From Candidatus Peregrinibacteria bacterium (GTDB taxonomy: Bacteria > Patescibacteriota > Gracilibacteria > Peribacterales > Peribacteraceae), in contig JACPXZ010000017.1 of assembly GCA_016196225.1 (NCBI GenBank), positions 1 to 63,059 on the forward strand: DNA of 63,059 nucleotides, given 5' to 3'. Both the position numbers and the translations under genes were made by a program. The notes beneath the pieces are model-generated. The model was not told the origin of the DNA. It did no database searches and saw only the letters and a program-made list of their open reading frames with translations. Below are positions 56,777 to 63,059 of the stretch, one piece after another. The stretch's first letter is position 1. Every line of letters begins with the position of its first letter.

Positions 56777-57657
56777 AGCTCACGGCATCTGCATGTGGCA
56801 AAATCATCGTTAGTGGCGAATACGCAGTTGTTTTTGGGTATCCAGGGATTTCGGTTCCCGCTCCCCTCACCCTTCAAGCCACATTCGAACAAACAAATAT
56901 TCATTCAATGAAGATCCTCTGGCCCGAGGCAGAGGGAACATTGTGGATCCCCTATCTCCGCAAAATTATCGATCTTTGCATCGAGCCTGGCGCTCCCTAT
57001 GCCGGGACACTCACGATAGAAAATACTATCCCTCTCCAAAAAGGGATGGGGTCCTCCACCGCCCTCGTCATTGCCATATCACGCGCACTTCTTGGATCTA
57101 ACTGCAAAGAACAAGCTCTCTCCATCGAAGATCGCGTGAACCCCGGCCACAGCGGCCTCGACTTTGAAGTGATTTGGAACAAAAAACCGATCCTCTTCCG
57201 CAAGGGAAAGCCACCGGAGTTCCTTGATACATCAATTAATCAATTAATTGATACATCTCATAATTTTTCTCTTATTGATACGGGAAAACCGGATCAAACC
57301 ACCGCCGAGCTTGTCGCATGGGTTGCTGCTCGTCAACACGAACCCGGCGTCGCGGCTGCCCTTCAAACCATCGGCCACTGCACCGAACGATTATTAAAGG
57401 GAGAAGATATCAAAGAAATATTCAAAGCCCACCATCGAGCACAAGTGACTCTCGGTATCGTCCCATCTCACGTCCAAAATTTCATTGCAGAGATCGAAGA
57501 ATCCGGCGGTGCGGCAAAGGTTATCGGCGCAGGAGGCCGTTCAGGAGGAGGTGGTATTGTCCTTGCTCTAGCCAAAAATACGTCTACGCTAGCAGCGTCG
57601 TATGGCTACCGCTGTCTCAACGCCCAACATCGCCTTCATCAAGTATTGGGGGAATAG
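56773..57657 (+). CDS. mvk: Mevalonate kinase (GHMP family)
   Basis: A 294-residue GHMP kinase with a GTG start. Motif 1 is ACGKIIVSGEYAVVFGYPG, motif 2 ENTIPLQKGMGSSTALVIA, and NPGHSGLDFEVIWNKKP is the substrate loop. Motif 3 reads KVIGAGGRSGGGGIVLAL, with two extra residues in the glycine loop. It phosphorylates mevalonate. A short tandem stretch (INQLIDTS, encoded by ATCAATTAATCAATTAATTG) lies in a surface loop. The last 56 bases overlap mvaD. Confidence 0.9.
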   Translation: MKLTASACGKIIVSGEYAVVFGYPGISVPAPLTLQATFEQTNIHSMKILWPEAEGTLWIPYLRKIIDLCIEPGAPYAGTLTIENTIPLQKGMGSSTALVIAISRALLGSNCKEQALSIEDRVNPGHSGLDFEVIWNKKPILFRKGKPPEFLDTSINQLIDTSHNFSLIDTGKPDQTTAELVAWVAARQHEPGVAAALQTIGHCTERLLKGEDIKEIFKAHHRAQVTLGIVPSHVQNFIAEIEESGGAAKVIGAGGRSGGGGIVLALAKNTSTLAASYGYRCLNAQHRLHQVLGE

Positions 57658-58600
57658 AAATCAGGAACTTCGTCTCCCCGCCGCTGATTCGCTCTCGATG
57701 ACCTTAGACTCCCCCACTGTCGAAGTTTCGATCGAACCCGCAGATACGTTTTCGGTACATTCAGAAAAAGAGCTTTCTGCAAACGAGATTGAACGTTTTA
57801 AGAAACACCTTGAACTCACAAACATATATCTCAAAAAATTAAACTTCAAACTTCAAACTTCAAACTTCAAACTTACTATTCATTCTCACATCCCTCCCGC
57901 GATCGGCCTCGCCTCCTCTGCAGCGGTTTTTTCTGCCGTCGCCAAGACCTACACAGAGCTGCTGAAAGAATCAGGGATCGAACTTACGGATGAACAAACG
58001 AGTGTCATCGCACGGCTCGGCTCCGGTTCCGCTGCGCGTTCCGTCATGGGAGGATTTGTGGCCCTACGGTGTCACGGTGAGTGTGCCATCGATAGTGCGT
58101 TCGCAGTCCAAGTGGCAGATGAAAACCATTGGCCACTCCACGACATCGTTGTGTGTCCCTCTTTAAAAGAAAAAAAACATGGATCGACCGAAGGCCATCA
58201 CCTTGCACACACAAGTCCCCACTTCAACACACGTCTCAAGAACATGCTCCGACGCCAGCAGGAGTGCATCGATGCCATTCTTCAAAGAGACTTCGAAAAA
58301 CTCCAACGGGTTGCGGAAGAAGATGCACAGGATCTGCACAAAGTGGCAGAGACCAGCAATCCCCCACTTCAATACCTAAACAGCGAAACCCATCGCATCC
58401 TGCATGAAATTATCGCACTGCGCACTCAAAAACATCTTGCCGTCCTCTATACCATGGACGCTGGCCCTACCGTTCATCTCATCTGCACCGAAGATGCTGT
58501 TGAATCTGTTAAAGATTTCGCCTACACCCAAAAAGAGTGTACCATGTTTGAAACAAAAGTTGGGAGCGGCGCGAAAACCAGAATACCCGCAAAATTTTGA
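57602..58600 (+). CDS. mvaD: Diphosphomevalonate (or phosphomevalonate) decarboxylase
   Basis: A 332-residue GHMP-family decarboxylase. NIAFIKYWGNRN (9-20) and PAADSLSMTL are N-terminal signatures, AIGLASSAAVFSAV is motif 2, SGSAARSVMGGFV corresponds to SGSACRS, and TMDAGPTVHLI carries the catalytic-loop Asp region. Sequence alone does not tell whether the substrate is mono- or diphosphomevalonate. A TTCAAAC tandem repeat near 57845 encodes LNFKLQTSNFKLTI in a loop. It is the last gene of this transcript, followed by a terminator used on the other strand. Confidence 0.9.
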   Translation: MATAVSTPNIAFIKYWGNRNQELRLPAADSLSMTLDSPTVEVSIEPADTFSVHSEKELSANEIERFKKHLELTNIYLKKLNFKLQTSNFKLTIHSHIPPAIGLASSAAVFSAVAKTYTELLKESGIELTDEQTSVIARLGSGSAARSVMGGFVALRCHGECAIDSAFAVQVADENHWPLHDIVVCPSLKEKKHGSTEGHHLAHTSPHFNTRLKNMLRRQQECIDAILQRDFEKLQRVAEEDAQDLHKVAETSNPPLQYLNSETHRILHEIIALRTQKHLAVLYTMDAGPTVHLICTEDAVESVKDFAYTQKECTMFETKVGSGAKTRIPAKF

Positions 58601-58603
58601 TTC

Positions 58604-58671
58604 AAAAAACCGCCCCCCAGAGGGGGCGGGAGTTCGAGCACCTTTTGGTGCAACTTCGGAATCGTCAATCC
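58604..58671 (-). ncRNA. Candidate small RNA downstream of mvaD
   Basis: A 65-70 base minus-strand transcript is bracketed by a good promoter (58705-58678) and a strong terminator (CCGCCCCC/GGGGGCGG stem then TTTTTT at 58609-58604). It contains the hairpin GCACC-AAAA-GGTGC and the segment GGATTGACGATTCCGAAG, which recurs at 58767-58785 within the tRNA-like sequence. No usable frame: ATG is followed at once by GAT TGA. Confidence 0.5.
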
Positions 58672-58677
58672 ATAACC

Positions 58678-58705
58678 AGTATAACAAAGCACTCATATTT
58701 GTCAA
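58678..58705 (-). promoter_or_regulatory. Promoter of the minus-strand small RNA
   Basis: TTGACA (58705-58700), 16-base spacer, TATACT (58683-58678). Both hexamers are close to consensus. Confidence 0.6.
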
Positions 58706-58747
58706 TGGATCCCCTACCACGTATGCTTGGTTTACCGCCACTGGTAC

Positions 58748-58818
58748 GGGGCGGGCTTGGTGCGGCTTCGGAATCGTCAATCCAGAAGCCGGGGGTTCGA
58801 TTCCCCTCCGCTCCACCA
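58748..58818 (+). other. tRNA-like element with intact 3' half, no assignable anticodon
   Basis: The acceptor pairs GGGGCGG with CCGCTCC, the T arm is GGGGG-TTCGATT-CCCCT, and CCA is encoded. The space between is only 36 bases and folds as GGCTTCGGA/TCC-A-GAAGCC with an 8-base loop, leaving no room for normal D and anticodon arms. The inner part duplicates sequence from the small RNA at 58604. It may be a degenerate tRNA or a tRNA-mimic. Its CCA overlaps the A of an AGGAGG 14 bases before the HMG-CoA reductase ATG. Confidence 0.5.
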
Positions 58819-58837
58819 GGAGGCGGTTCTCTCCTCT

Positions 58838-59980
58838 ATGCGTTCATCATCCCCTGACCAACGCCGCGCCTCTCTTGAAAAAATGTTATCAATTGATCTC
58901 TCTGCCCTCTCCATCGATCCCAAACAACTCGGCGATGCCGATCAAAAGAATTGCGAACAGATGTTTGGGCATGTCCCGATCCCGGTTGGATATGCAGGAC
59001 CACTCCCCATCACGTTTAGTTCTGGAGAAAGTGTAGACATCCATCTCCCTTTGGCAACAACCGAAGGAGCACTCGTTGCAAGTGTAAACCGGGGATGTAA
59101 AGCACTGCGCGAAGCGGGAGGAGTAAAGGTGGAGTCTGTGTATCATGGAGTGACGCGGTCATTGGCATTTAAATTAAAAAACAACAAACAACAACCATGT
59201 CAAAAAATCATAGATGCTATCCATCAAATGCAGCACGAATGGAAAATGGTTGGCGAATCAACAAGCAACCATCTCAAAATTCTCAAATACGATATTGATA
59301 TCGAAGCCCCCTACCTCTTCCTCACGATCTATGCCGATACCGATCGGGCGATGGGAATGAACATGGTAACGATCGCGGCACAGAAGATTGGCGAATGGAT
59401 TCAGAAAAACTTGAATCTTGAATTCATCACCGTTGCCGGGAACGTGGATAGCGACAAAAAGCCGAGTAAACGAACTCATGATCGCGGTCGCGGATACGAA
59501 GTCACAGCTTCGGCCACGATTTCTGCTGATGTCATTTCCAATATTCTCAAGACGACGCCAGATACCATGGTCGAAGTCGCCAACGCAAAACTCGATGCGG
59601 GTTCGCGCATCGCTGGCGCACTTGGATCAAACCTCCATGCCGCCAACATCATCGCCGCCCTCTATTTGGCAACAGGACAAGATGCAGCACATGTTGTCGA
59701 AGGATCTATGGCAGATACAGAATGTAAAATGAAAAATGAAAAATGTAAAATTACAATACGCATACCAGCCATTCTTGTGGGTACTGTCGGAGGTGGCACA
59801 GAGCTCCCTGCCCAACAACAGTGTTTAAACATCCTCCTACAATCTAAAACCTCCCATCTAAAACCCACACAACAGTTAGCTGAGTCCATCGGCGCCGCGG
59901 TCCTCGCCGGCGAACTCTCGCTCCTTGCTGCATTATCCTCCCATCATCTGGCACAATCTCACAAGACACTTGCACGATGA
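58838..59980 (+). CDS. mvaA: Hydroxymethylglutaryl-CoA reductase (class I)
   Basis: A 380-residue enzyme making mevalonate from HMG-CoA with NADPH. Signatures: PVGYAGPLPI, PLATTEGALVASVNRGCKAL (catalytic Glu), DRAMGMNMVTIA, GNVDSDKKPSKRTHDRGRGY (catalytic Lys), ALGSNLHAANIIAALYLATG and QDAAHVVEGS. Class I is usual for archaea and eukaryotes. An AAATGAAAAATG-type tandem stretch near 59725 encodes KMKNEKCKI in a loop. I prefer the ATG giving MRSSSPDQRR; the frame runs back through the tRNA-like element. Confidence 0.93.
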   Translation: MRSSSPDQRRASLEKMLSIDLSALSIDPKQLGDADQKNCEQMFGHVPIPVGYAGPLPITFSSGESVDIHLPLATTEGALVASVNRGCKALREAGGVKVESVYHGVTRSLAFKLKNNKQQPCQKIIDAIHQMQHEWKMVGESTSNHLKILKYDIDIEAPYLFLTIYADTDRAMGMNMVTIAAQKIGEWIQKNLNLEFITVAGNVDSDKKPSKRTHDRGRGYEVTASATISADVISNILKTTPDTMVEVANAKLDAGSRIAGALGSNLHAANIIAALYLATGQDAAHVVEGSMADTECKMKNEKCKITIRIPAILVGTVGGGTELPAQQQCLNILLQSKTSHLKPTQQLAESIGAAVLAGELSLLAALSSHHLAQSHKTLAR

Positions 59981-61026
59981 AGTCTGCCATTATTAGTTTC
60001 GGCCGTTACCTCCCCCGCTACCGCATCAAGTCGGCGGAAATCGCCGCACACTGGGGGAAGGATCCAAAAACAATCGAGGGATCGTCCGGCATTCACGAAA
60101 AAACGGTCGCCGGGAAGGATGAAGACAGTTTCACCATGGCCTTCGAGGCAGCAAAAGTAGCCCTCGAATATTCTTCCATAAAACCAACCGAAATCTCCGC
60201 CTGTTTTGTTGGCTCCGAATCGCACCCCTATGCGGTCAAGCCGACAAGTGCAATGCTGGTACAGGCTCTCGAGCTTGATCCATTCTCTCATGCGGCAGAT
60301 CTCGAATTCGCTTGTAAGGCAGGGACCGCAGGCATCCAAATTGTGGATAGCATGGTTCGATCGGGACAAGTCCAATATGGACTTGCGATTGGTACGGATC
60401 GCGCGCAAGCCCGACCCGGTGACGCATTGGAATACACTGCCGCCGCGGGAGCCGCGGCGTTTATTCTCGGACCAACCCCGAACCAGAGCAAGCACGGTTC
60501 AGGGCAAGAAAAATCCACCTCCGCCCTGTGTCGTATTGAAAAAACTCTTTCATTTACAACAGATACGCCCGATTTTTGGCGTTCACAAGGAGAAAAGTAT
60601 CCCGAGCACGCCGGACGATTCACCGGAGAACCGGGCTACCTAGCCCATGTACGCGAAGCTCTTCGCGGGATTCTGGAGACGTGCAGCGTCAAACCATCAG
60701 ATGTCGACCATCTCATTCTCCACATGCCGAACGCCAAATTCCCTCTCAAAATCGCGAAAGAATTTGGATTCACCAAAGAGCAAATTCAAACGAGCTTTAT
60801 TGTTCCATCGATCGGCAATACCTACAGCGCCTGTTCTCCGATTGGTCTTACGTATGTGCTCGAAAAAGCCAAAAAGGGTGAAATAATCCTCATGGTTTCG
60901 TATGGATCGGGTGCCGGATCGGATGCATTCCTTATGACGATGCTCCGGGATGGATCCCCCCTCCCCCCGGACAAACGGGAGGTGGTAAATCTCTCCTACG
61001 GTGAGTATCATGCTCTCGCTGTATGA
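59977..61026 (+). CDS. Hydroxymethylglutaryl-CoA synthase (archaeal type)
   Basis: A 349-residue thiolase-fold enzyme condensing acetoacetyl-CoA with acetyl-CoA. The catalytic Cys is C113 in DLEFACKAGTAGIQ; ESHPYAVKPT and HMPNAKFPLKIAKEFGF supply the Glu and His regions; GNTYSACSPIGLTYVLEKA is near the C-terminus. Length and motifs match the short archaeal form, which works in a complex with thiolase and a DUF35 protein. It overlaps both neighbours by ATGA, in exactly that company. Confidence 0.93.
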   Translation: MKSAIISFGRYLPRYRIKSAEIAAHWGKDPKTIEGSSGIHEKTVAGKDEDSFTMAFEAAKVALEYSSIKPTEISACFVGSESHPYAVKPTSAMLVQALELDPFSHAADLEFACKAGTAGIQIVDSMVRSGQVQYGLAIGTDRAQARPGDALEYTAAAGAAAFILGPTPNQSKHGSGQEKSTSALCRIEKTLSFTTDTPDFWRSQGEKYPEHAGRFTGEPGYLAHVREALRGILETCSVKPSDVDHLILHMPNAKFPLKIAKEFGFTKEQIQTSFIVPSIGNTYSACSPIGLTYVLEKAKKGEIILMVSYGSGAGSDAFLMTMLRDGSPLPPDKREVVNLSYGEYHALAV

Positions 61027-62147
61027 ATGCTGATGTCTTTTTGATTGGAGGAGGTCTGACCTCATTCGGGGAACATTGGAATAAGAACATTCGTACCCTT
61101 ATGGATGAGGCAATGAGTTCGGCCATTAATGCGGCTAGTATAACCGCCCTCGATATCGATGTGATCGTTGTCGCCAATATGTTGGGAAACCTAATCAACA
61201 ACCAATCACATCTCGGTGCACTGGCTTCTTCTCTCCTTCCTCACAAACCGCCGGCGCTGCGAGTCGAGGCCGCCTGCGCGTCCGGAAGCATGGCCATCCA
61301 TACCGCCTGCGCCCTCCTCGAATCCGGCAAGGCCAAGACTGCACTCGTTATCGGGGTGGAAAAGATGACAGATAGCGATGCGGACACGATCTCCCATGCG
61401 CTCATGGGCGCTGCGGATGAGGAACATGATCAATCGTGCGCACTCACCTTCCCGGGGATCTTTGGCCTCATTGCGCAGCGCTACATGTACGAATACGGAC
61501 TCACCCGTGATGAATTATCCCTCGTTAGCGCAACACACCACCGTAACGCTCTTGATAATCCTTTTGCACAGTTCCATACAGAAATCTCAACCGACGATGT
61601 CAGCGATAGTGCTCCGGTGGCGGACCCCTTGCGACTCCTCGATTGCTCACCCATCAGCGATGGAGCGGCAGCATGTATCTTGAGCGTCAGCGAAACCCTG
61701 AGCCAATCGAAGGGCTCATGTATCCGTATTGCCGCATCACAAATTGCCAATGACACATTGAGTATTACGGAGCGCCCGGTACTGACCTCTTTTTCTGCCA
61801 CCAAAGATGCCATGGAACGTGCGCTTACCGAAGCAGCCATTTCTCGTGAAGAGATTCAATGTATCGAACTTCACGACTGCTTTTCGATCGCCGCTCTCCT
61901 CAACCTCGAGGATATGGGGTTTGCAGATCCGGGGAAAGGAATTAGCTTCTATCAACAATCATCGCTCCCCATTAACAAAAGCGGGGGCTTAAAAGCCTGC
62001 GGACATCCCGTCTCCGCAACGGGCATTAAACAGATTATTGATACGGCAAAGTATCTCAAAACCGAGAACCGCCAATGGGGTCTCGCACAAAACTTCGGCG
62101 GAGTGGGAGCAACGTGTGGAATTCATATTCTTGAACGCACAGTATGA
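61023..62147 (+). CDS. Acetyl-CoA acetyltransferase (archaeal-type thiolase)
   Basis: A 374-residue thiolase making acetoacetyl-CoA. The nucleophile is C85 in VEAACASGSMAIH, ELHDCFSIAALLNLEDMG takes the place of the NEAF loop, and GGLKACGHPVSATGIKQI carries the second catalytic Cys/His. This SCP-x/archaeal subclass has HDxF instead of NEAF. It overlaps HMG-CoA synthase upstream and the DUF35 fusion downstream by ATGA each, consistent with assembly of a single channelling complex. Confidence 0.93.
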   Translation: MNADVFLIGGGLTSFGEHWNKNIRTLMDEAMSSAINAASITALDIDVIVVANMLGNLINNQSHLGALASSLLPHKPPALRVEAACASGSMAIHTACALLESGKAKTALVIGVEKMTDSDADTISHALMGAADEEHDQSCALTFPGIFGLIAQRYMYEYGLTRDELSLVSATHHRNALDNPFAQFHTEISTDDVSDSAPVADPLRLLDCSPISDGAAACILSVSETLSQSKGSCIRIAASQIANDTLSITERPVLTSFSATKDAMERALTEAAISREEIQCIELHDCFSIAALLNLEDMGFADPGKGISFYQQSSLPINKSGGLKACGHPVSATGIKQIIDTAKYLKTENRQWGLAQNFGGVGATCGIHILERTV

Positions 62148-63049
62148 CATCGTTCACTCCTCCATCTCTTTACCGGCAACAAAAGGATAGGAATAAAAAA
62201 TTCCAGGGAGGCACTGTACTTTCCTATTCCGTCGTTCACACTCAACCTCACCCATTAACCATCGGATTGATCCAATTGGATGACGGCACCAAGGTCATTG
62301 GTCAGATTGCCGCCTCGTCCCCTCCGCATATCGGTCAGCATTTACACCCATGCATGCGCCTCATGGAAATTTCCCCCAATGGTCTTCGTCGTTATGATGT
62401 CGTTTACGAAGGCGGCACCAACCAGGATGCAACGACTAAAAACAAGCCCTTCCCCGGTTACATTCTCGCACTGACCGGCCCCTCAGGCGTCGGCAAATCC
62501 ACAATCAGCCGCCTGCTCGTCACAATGTTTAAAGACATTGCTCCTGTCCCTATCCTCACCACCCGCAAACGCAAAGAGAGCGATAACGACAACGAATATG
62601 TCTATGTGTCCAAGAACAAATTCGCGGACCTTCAAAAGAAAAGAGAGATCGTTGCCTTTGCTCACCTCGCCGATACCGATGATACGCGATGGTACGGGTA
62701 CCGTGCGCAGGATATCGAGCAGATTTGGGCGAAGGGAATGCTTCCGGTTGTCATCACGGAACGCCATCTCCTCCAAGGACTCGCCGATCACTTTGGACGG
62801 CGCTCAATTCTCTCGCTCGGCCTTCTCCCCCCTGGACAGAGTAAAAGAGCAATGCTAAGTACTCTTCTCCACCGTCTCCGGGAGCGCGGACGCGACAGTG
62901 AAGAAAGTATCCAAGATCGCATCAAGCACGCCGCAAAAGATCTTACATTTTTTGAAGACCGCAAAGATCTCTTTGATCAACTCATCATCACAAGCAATCT
63001 CAATGACATCGTCGTTTCCGTCCGCGGCCTCCTCCCCCATCTCGCTTAG
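62144..63049 (+). CDS. DUF35 OB-fold fused to guanylate-kinase-like P-loop domain
   Basis: A 301-residue fusion. Residues 1-92 match the DUF35 partner of archaeal thiolase/HMG-CoA synthase (SLYRQQKDRNKKF, GGTVLSYSVVHTQPHPLTIG, LDDGTKVIGQIA), lacking the usual zinc ribbon cysteines. From residue 106 a guanylate-kinase-like domain begins: GYILALTGPSGVGKSTISRL (Walker A 112-119), LTTRKRKESDNDNEYVYVSK in place of the GMP-binding TTRxxRxGE segment, and WYGYRAQDIEQIWAKGMLPV. The phosphate acceptor is unknown. Because no phosphomevalonate kinase is visible in the cluster, this domain is a candidate. The gene ends 10 bases before the window edge. Confidence 0.85.
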   Translation: MTSFTPPSLYRQQKDRNKKFQGGTVLSYSVVHTQPHPLTIGLIQLDDGTKVIGQIAASSPPHIGQHLHPCMRLMEISPNGLRRYDVVYEGGTNQDATTKNKPFPGYILALTGPSGVGKSTISRLLVTMFKDIAPVPILTTRKRKESDNDNEYVYVSKNKFADLQKKREIVAFAHLADTDDTRWYGYRAQDIEQIWAKGMLPVVITERHLLQGLADHFGRRSILSLGLLPPGQSKRAMLSTLLHRLRERGRDSEESIQDRIKHAAKDLTFFEDRKDLFDQLIITSNLNDIVVSVRGLLPHLA

Positions 63050-63059
63050 TGCCCCGGAC

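Noticed and set aside
58748-58818. tmRNA or selenocysteine tRNA
   Set aside because: The 3' half fits either superficially, but there is no tag-coding region, no long variable arm and no 5' tmRNA signature; the body is too short.
1-63059. CRISPR array
   Set aside because: No run of regularly spaced direct repeats with unique spacers and no cas gene were seen.
1-63059. UGA recoding to glycine (as in Gracilibacteria/Absconditabacteria)
   Set aside because: TGA serves as stop in many well-bounded genes, including coupled ATGA overlaps, and no conserved domain contains an in-frame TGA.

Overview
The window reads as a chromosome segment of a Candidate Phyla Radiation (Patescibacteria) bacterium, most likely in or near the Peregrinibacteria/Peribacteria. 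The case rests on small, tightly packed and overlapping genes, many short pilin-like and PrgI/TraC-type membrane genes, SLH surface proteins with calcium repeats, RNHCP and PUR/DUF3276 proteins, and a complete bacterial set of mevalonate-pathway genes except one kinase. The code appears standard: TGA ends many genes and no conserved gene reads through it. This assignment is inferred from gene content.

Layout. 1-6.3 kb: edge of an IS30-type element, fmt divergent from an SLH/calcium-repeat surface protein, a PUR protein, metG, three pilin-like membrane proteins, DUF1622. 6.4-9.9 kb: accessory genes (NYN nuclease, zeta toxin, lipoprotein) left of two tRNA-Gly genes. 10-31.3 kb: mostly core (RNHCP, tRNA-Arg, tatD, tRNA-Lys, glycosyltransferase, ruvB, rplK, rplA, dusB, AI-2E exporter family, clpC, PrgI/TraC pieces, ribosomal protein S1, HIT, a TPR glycosyltransferase-like protein, a ZIP transporter with a multicopper oxidase at 30.1-32.4 kb). 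32.4-42.9 kb: a second accessory array left and right of tRNA-Gly(UCC), with one to three genes per module separated by hairpin repeats and degenerate tRNA 3' ends. 43.6-55.6 kb: transporters, a protein-arginine-methyltransferase-like gene, an ECF sigma factor, a candidate small RNA, a second large SLH protein, an M23 peptidase. 55.6-63.05 kb: idi-uppS-mvk-mvaD, then HMG-CoA reductase, HMG-CoA synthase, thiolase and a DUF35/P-loop-kinase fusion, nearly all overlapping by a few bases.

Three points stand out. First, two tRNA-Gly genes (CCC and UCC anticodons) each carry, immediately 3' of the CCA, a roughly 140-bp repeat that folds into long imperfect hairpins. A second copy of each repeat lies 2-6 kb away, again directly beside a degenerate copy of a tRNA-Gly 3' end. 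Between and beyond them sit one- to three-gene modules. This looks like repeated accretion of gene cassettes at tRNA-Gly 3' ends, and no recombinase is visible in the window. Second, at least fifteen genes have a TATAAT-like -10 hexamer ending 6-10 bases before the start codon, which predicts pervasive leaderless transcription. A small set of exported or membrane genes instead has Shine-Dalgarno sites, long leaders and hairpin terminators. Third, the mevalonate cluster lacks a recognisable phosphomevalonate kinase but ends with a guanylate-kinase-like P-loop domain fused to DUF35.
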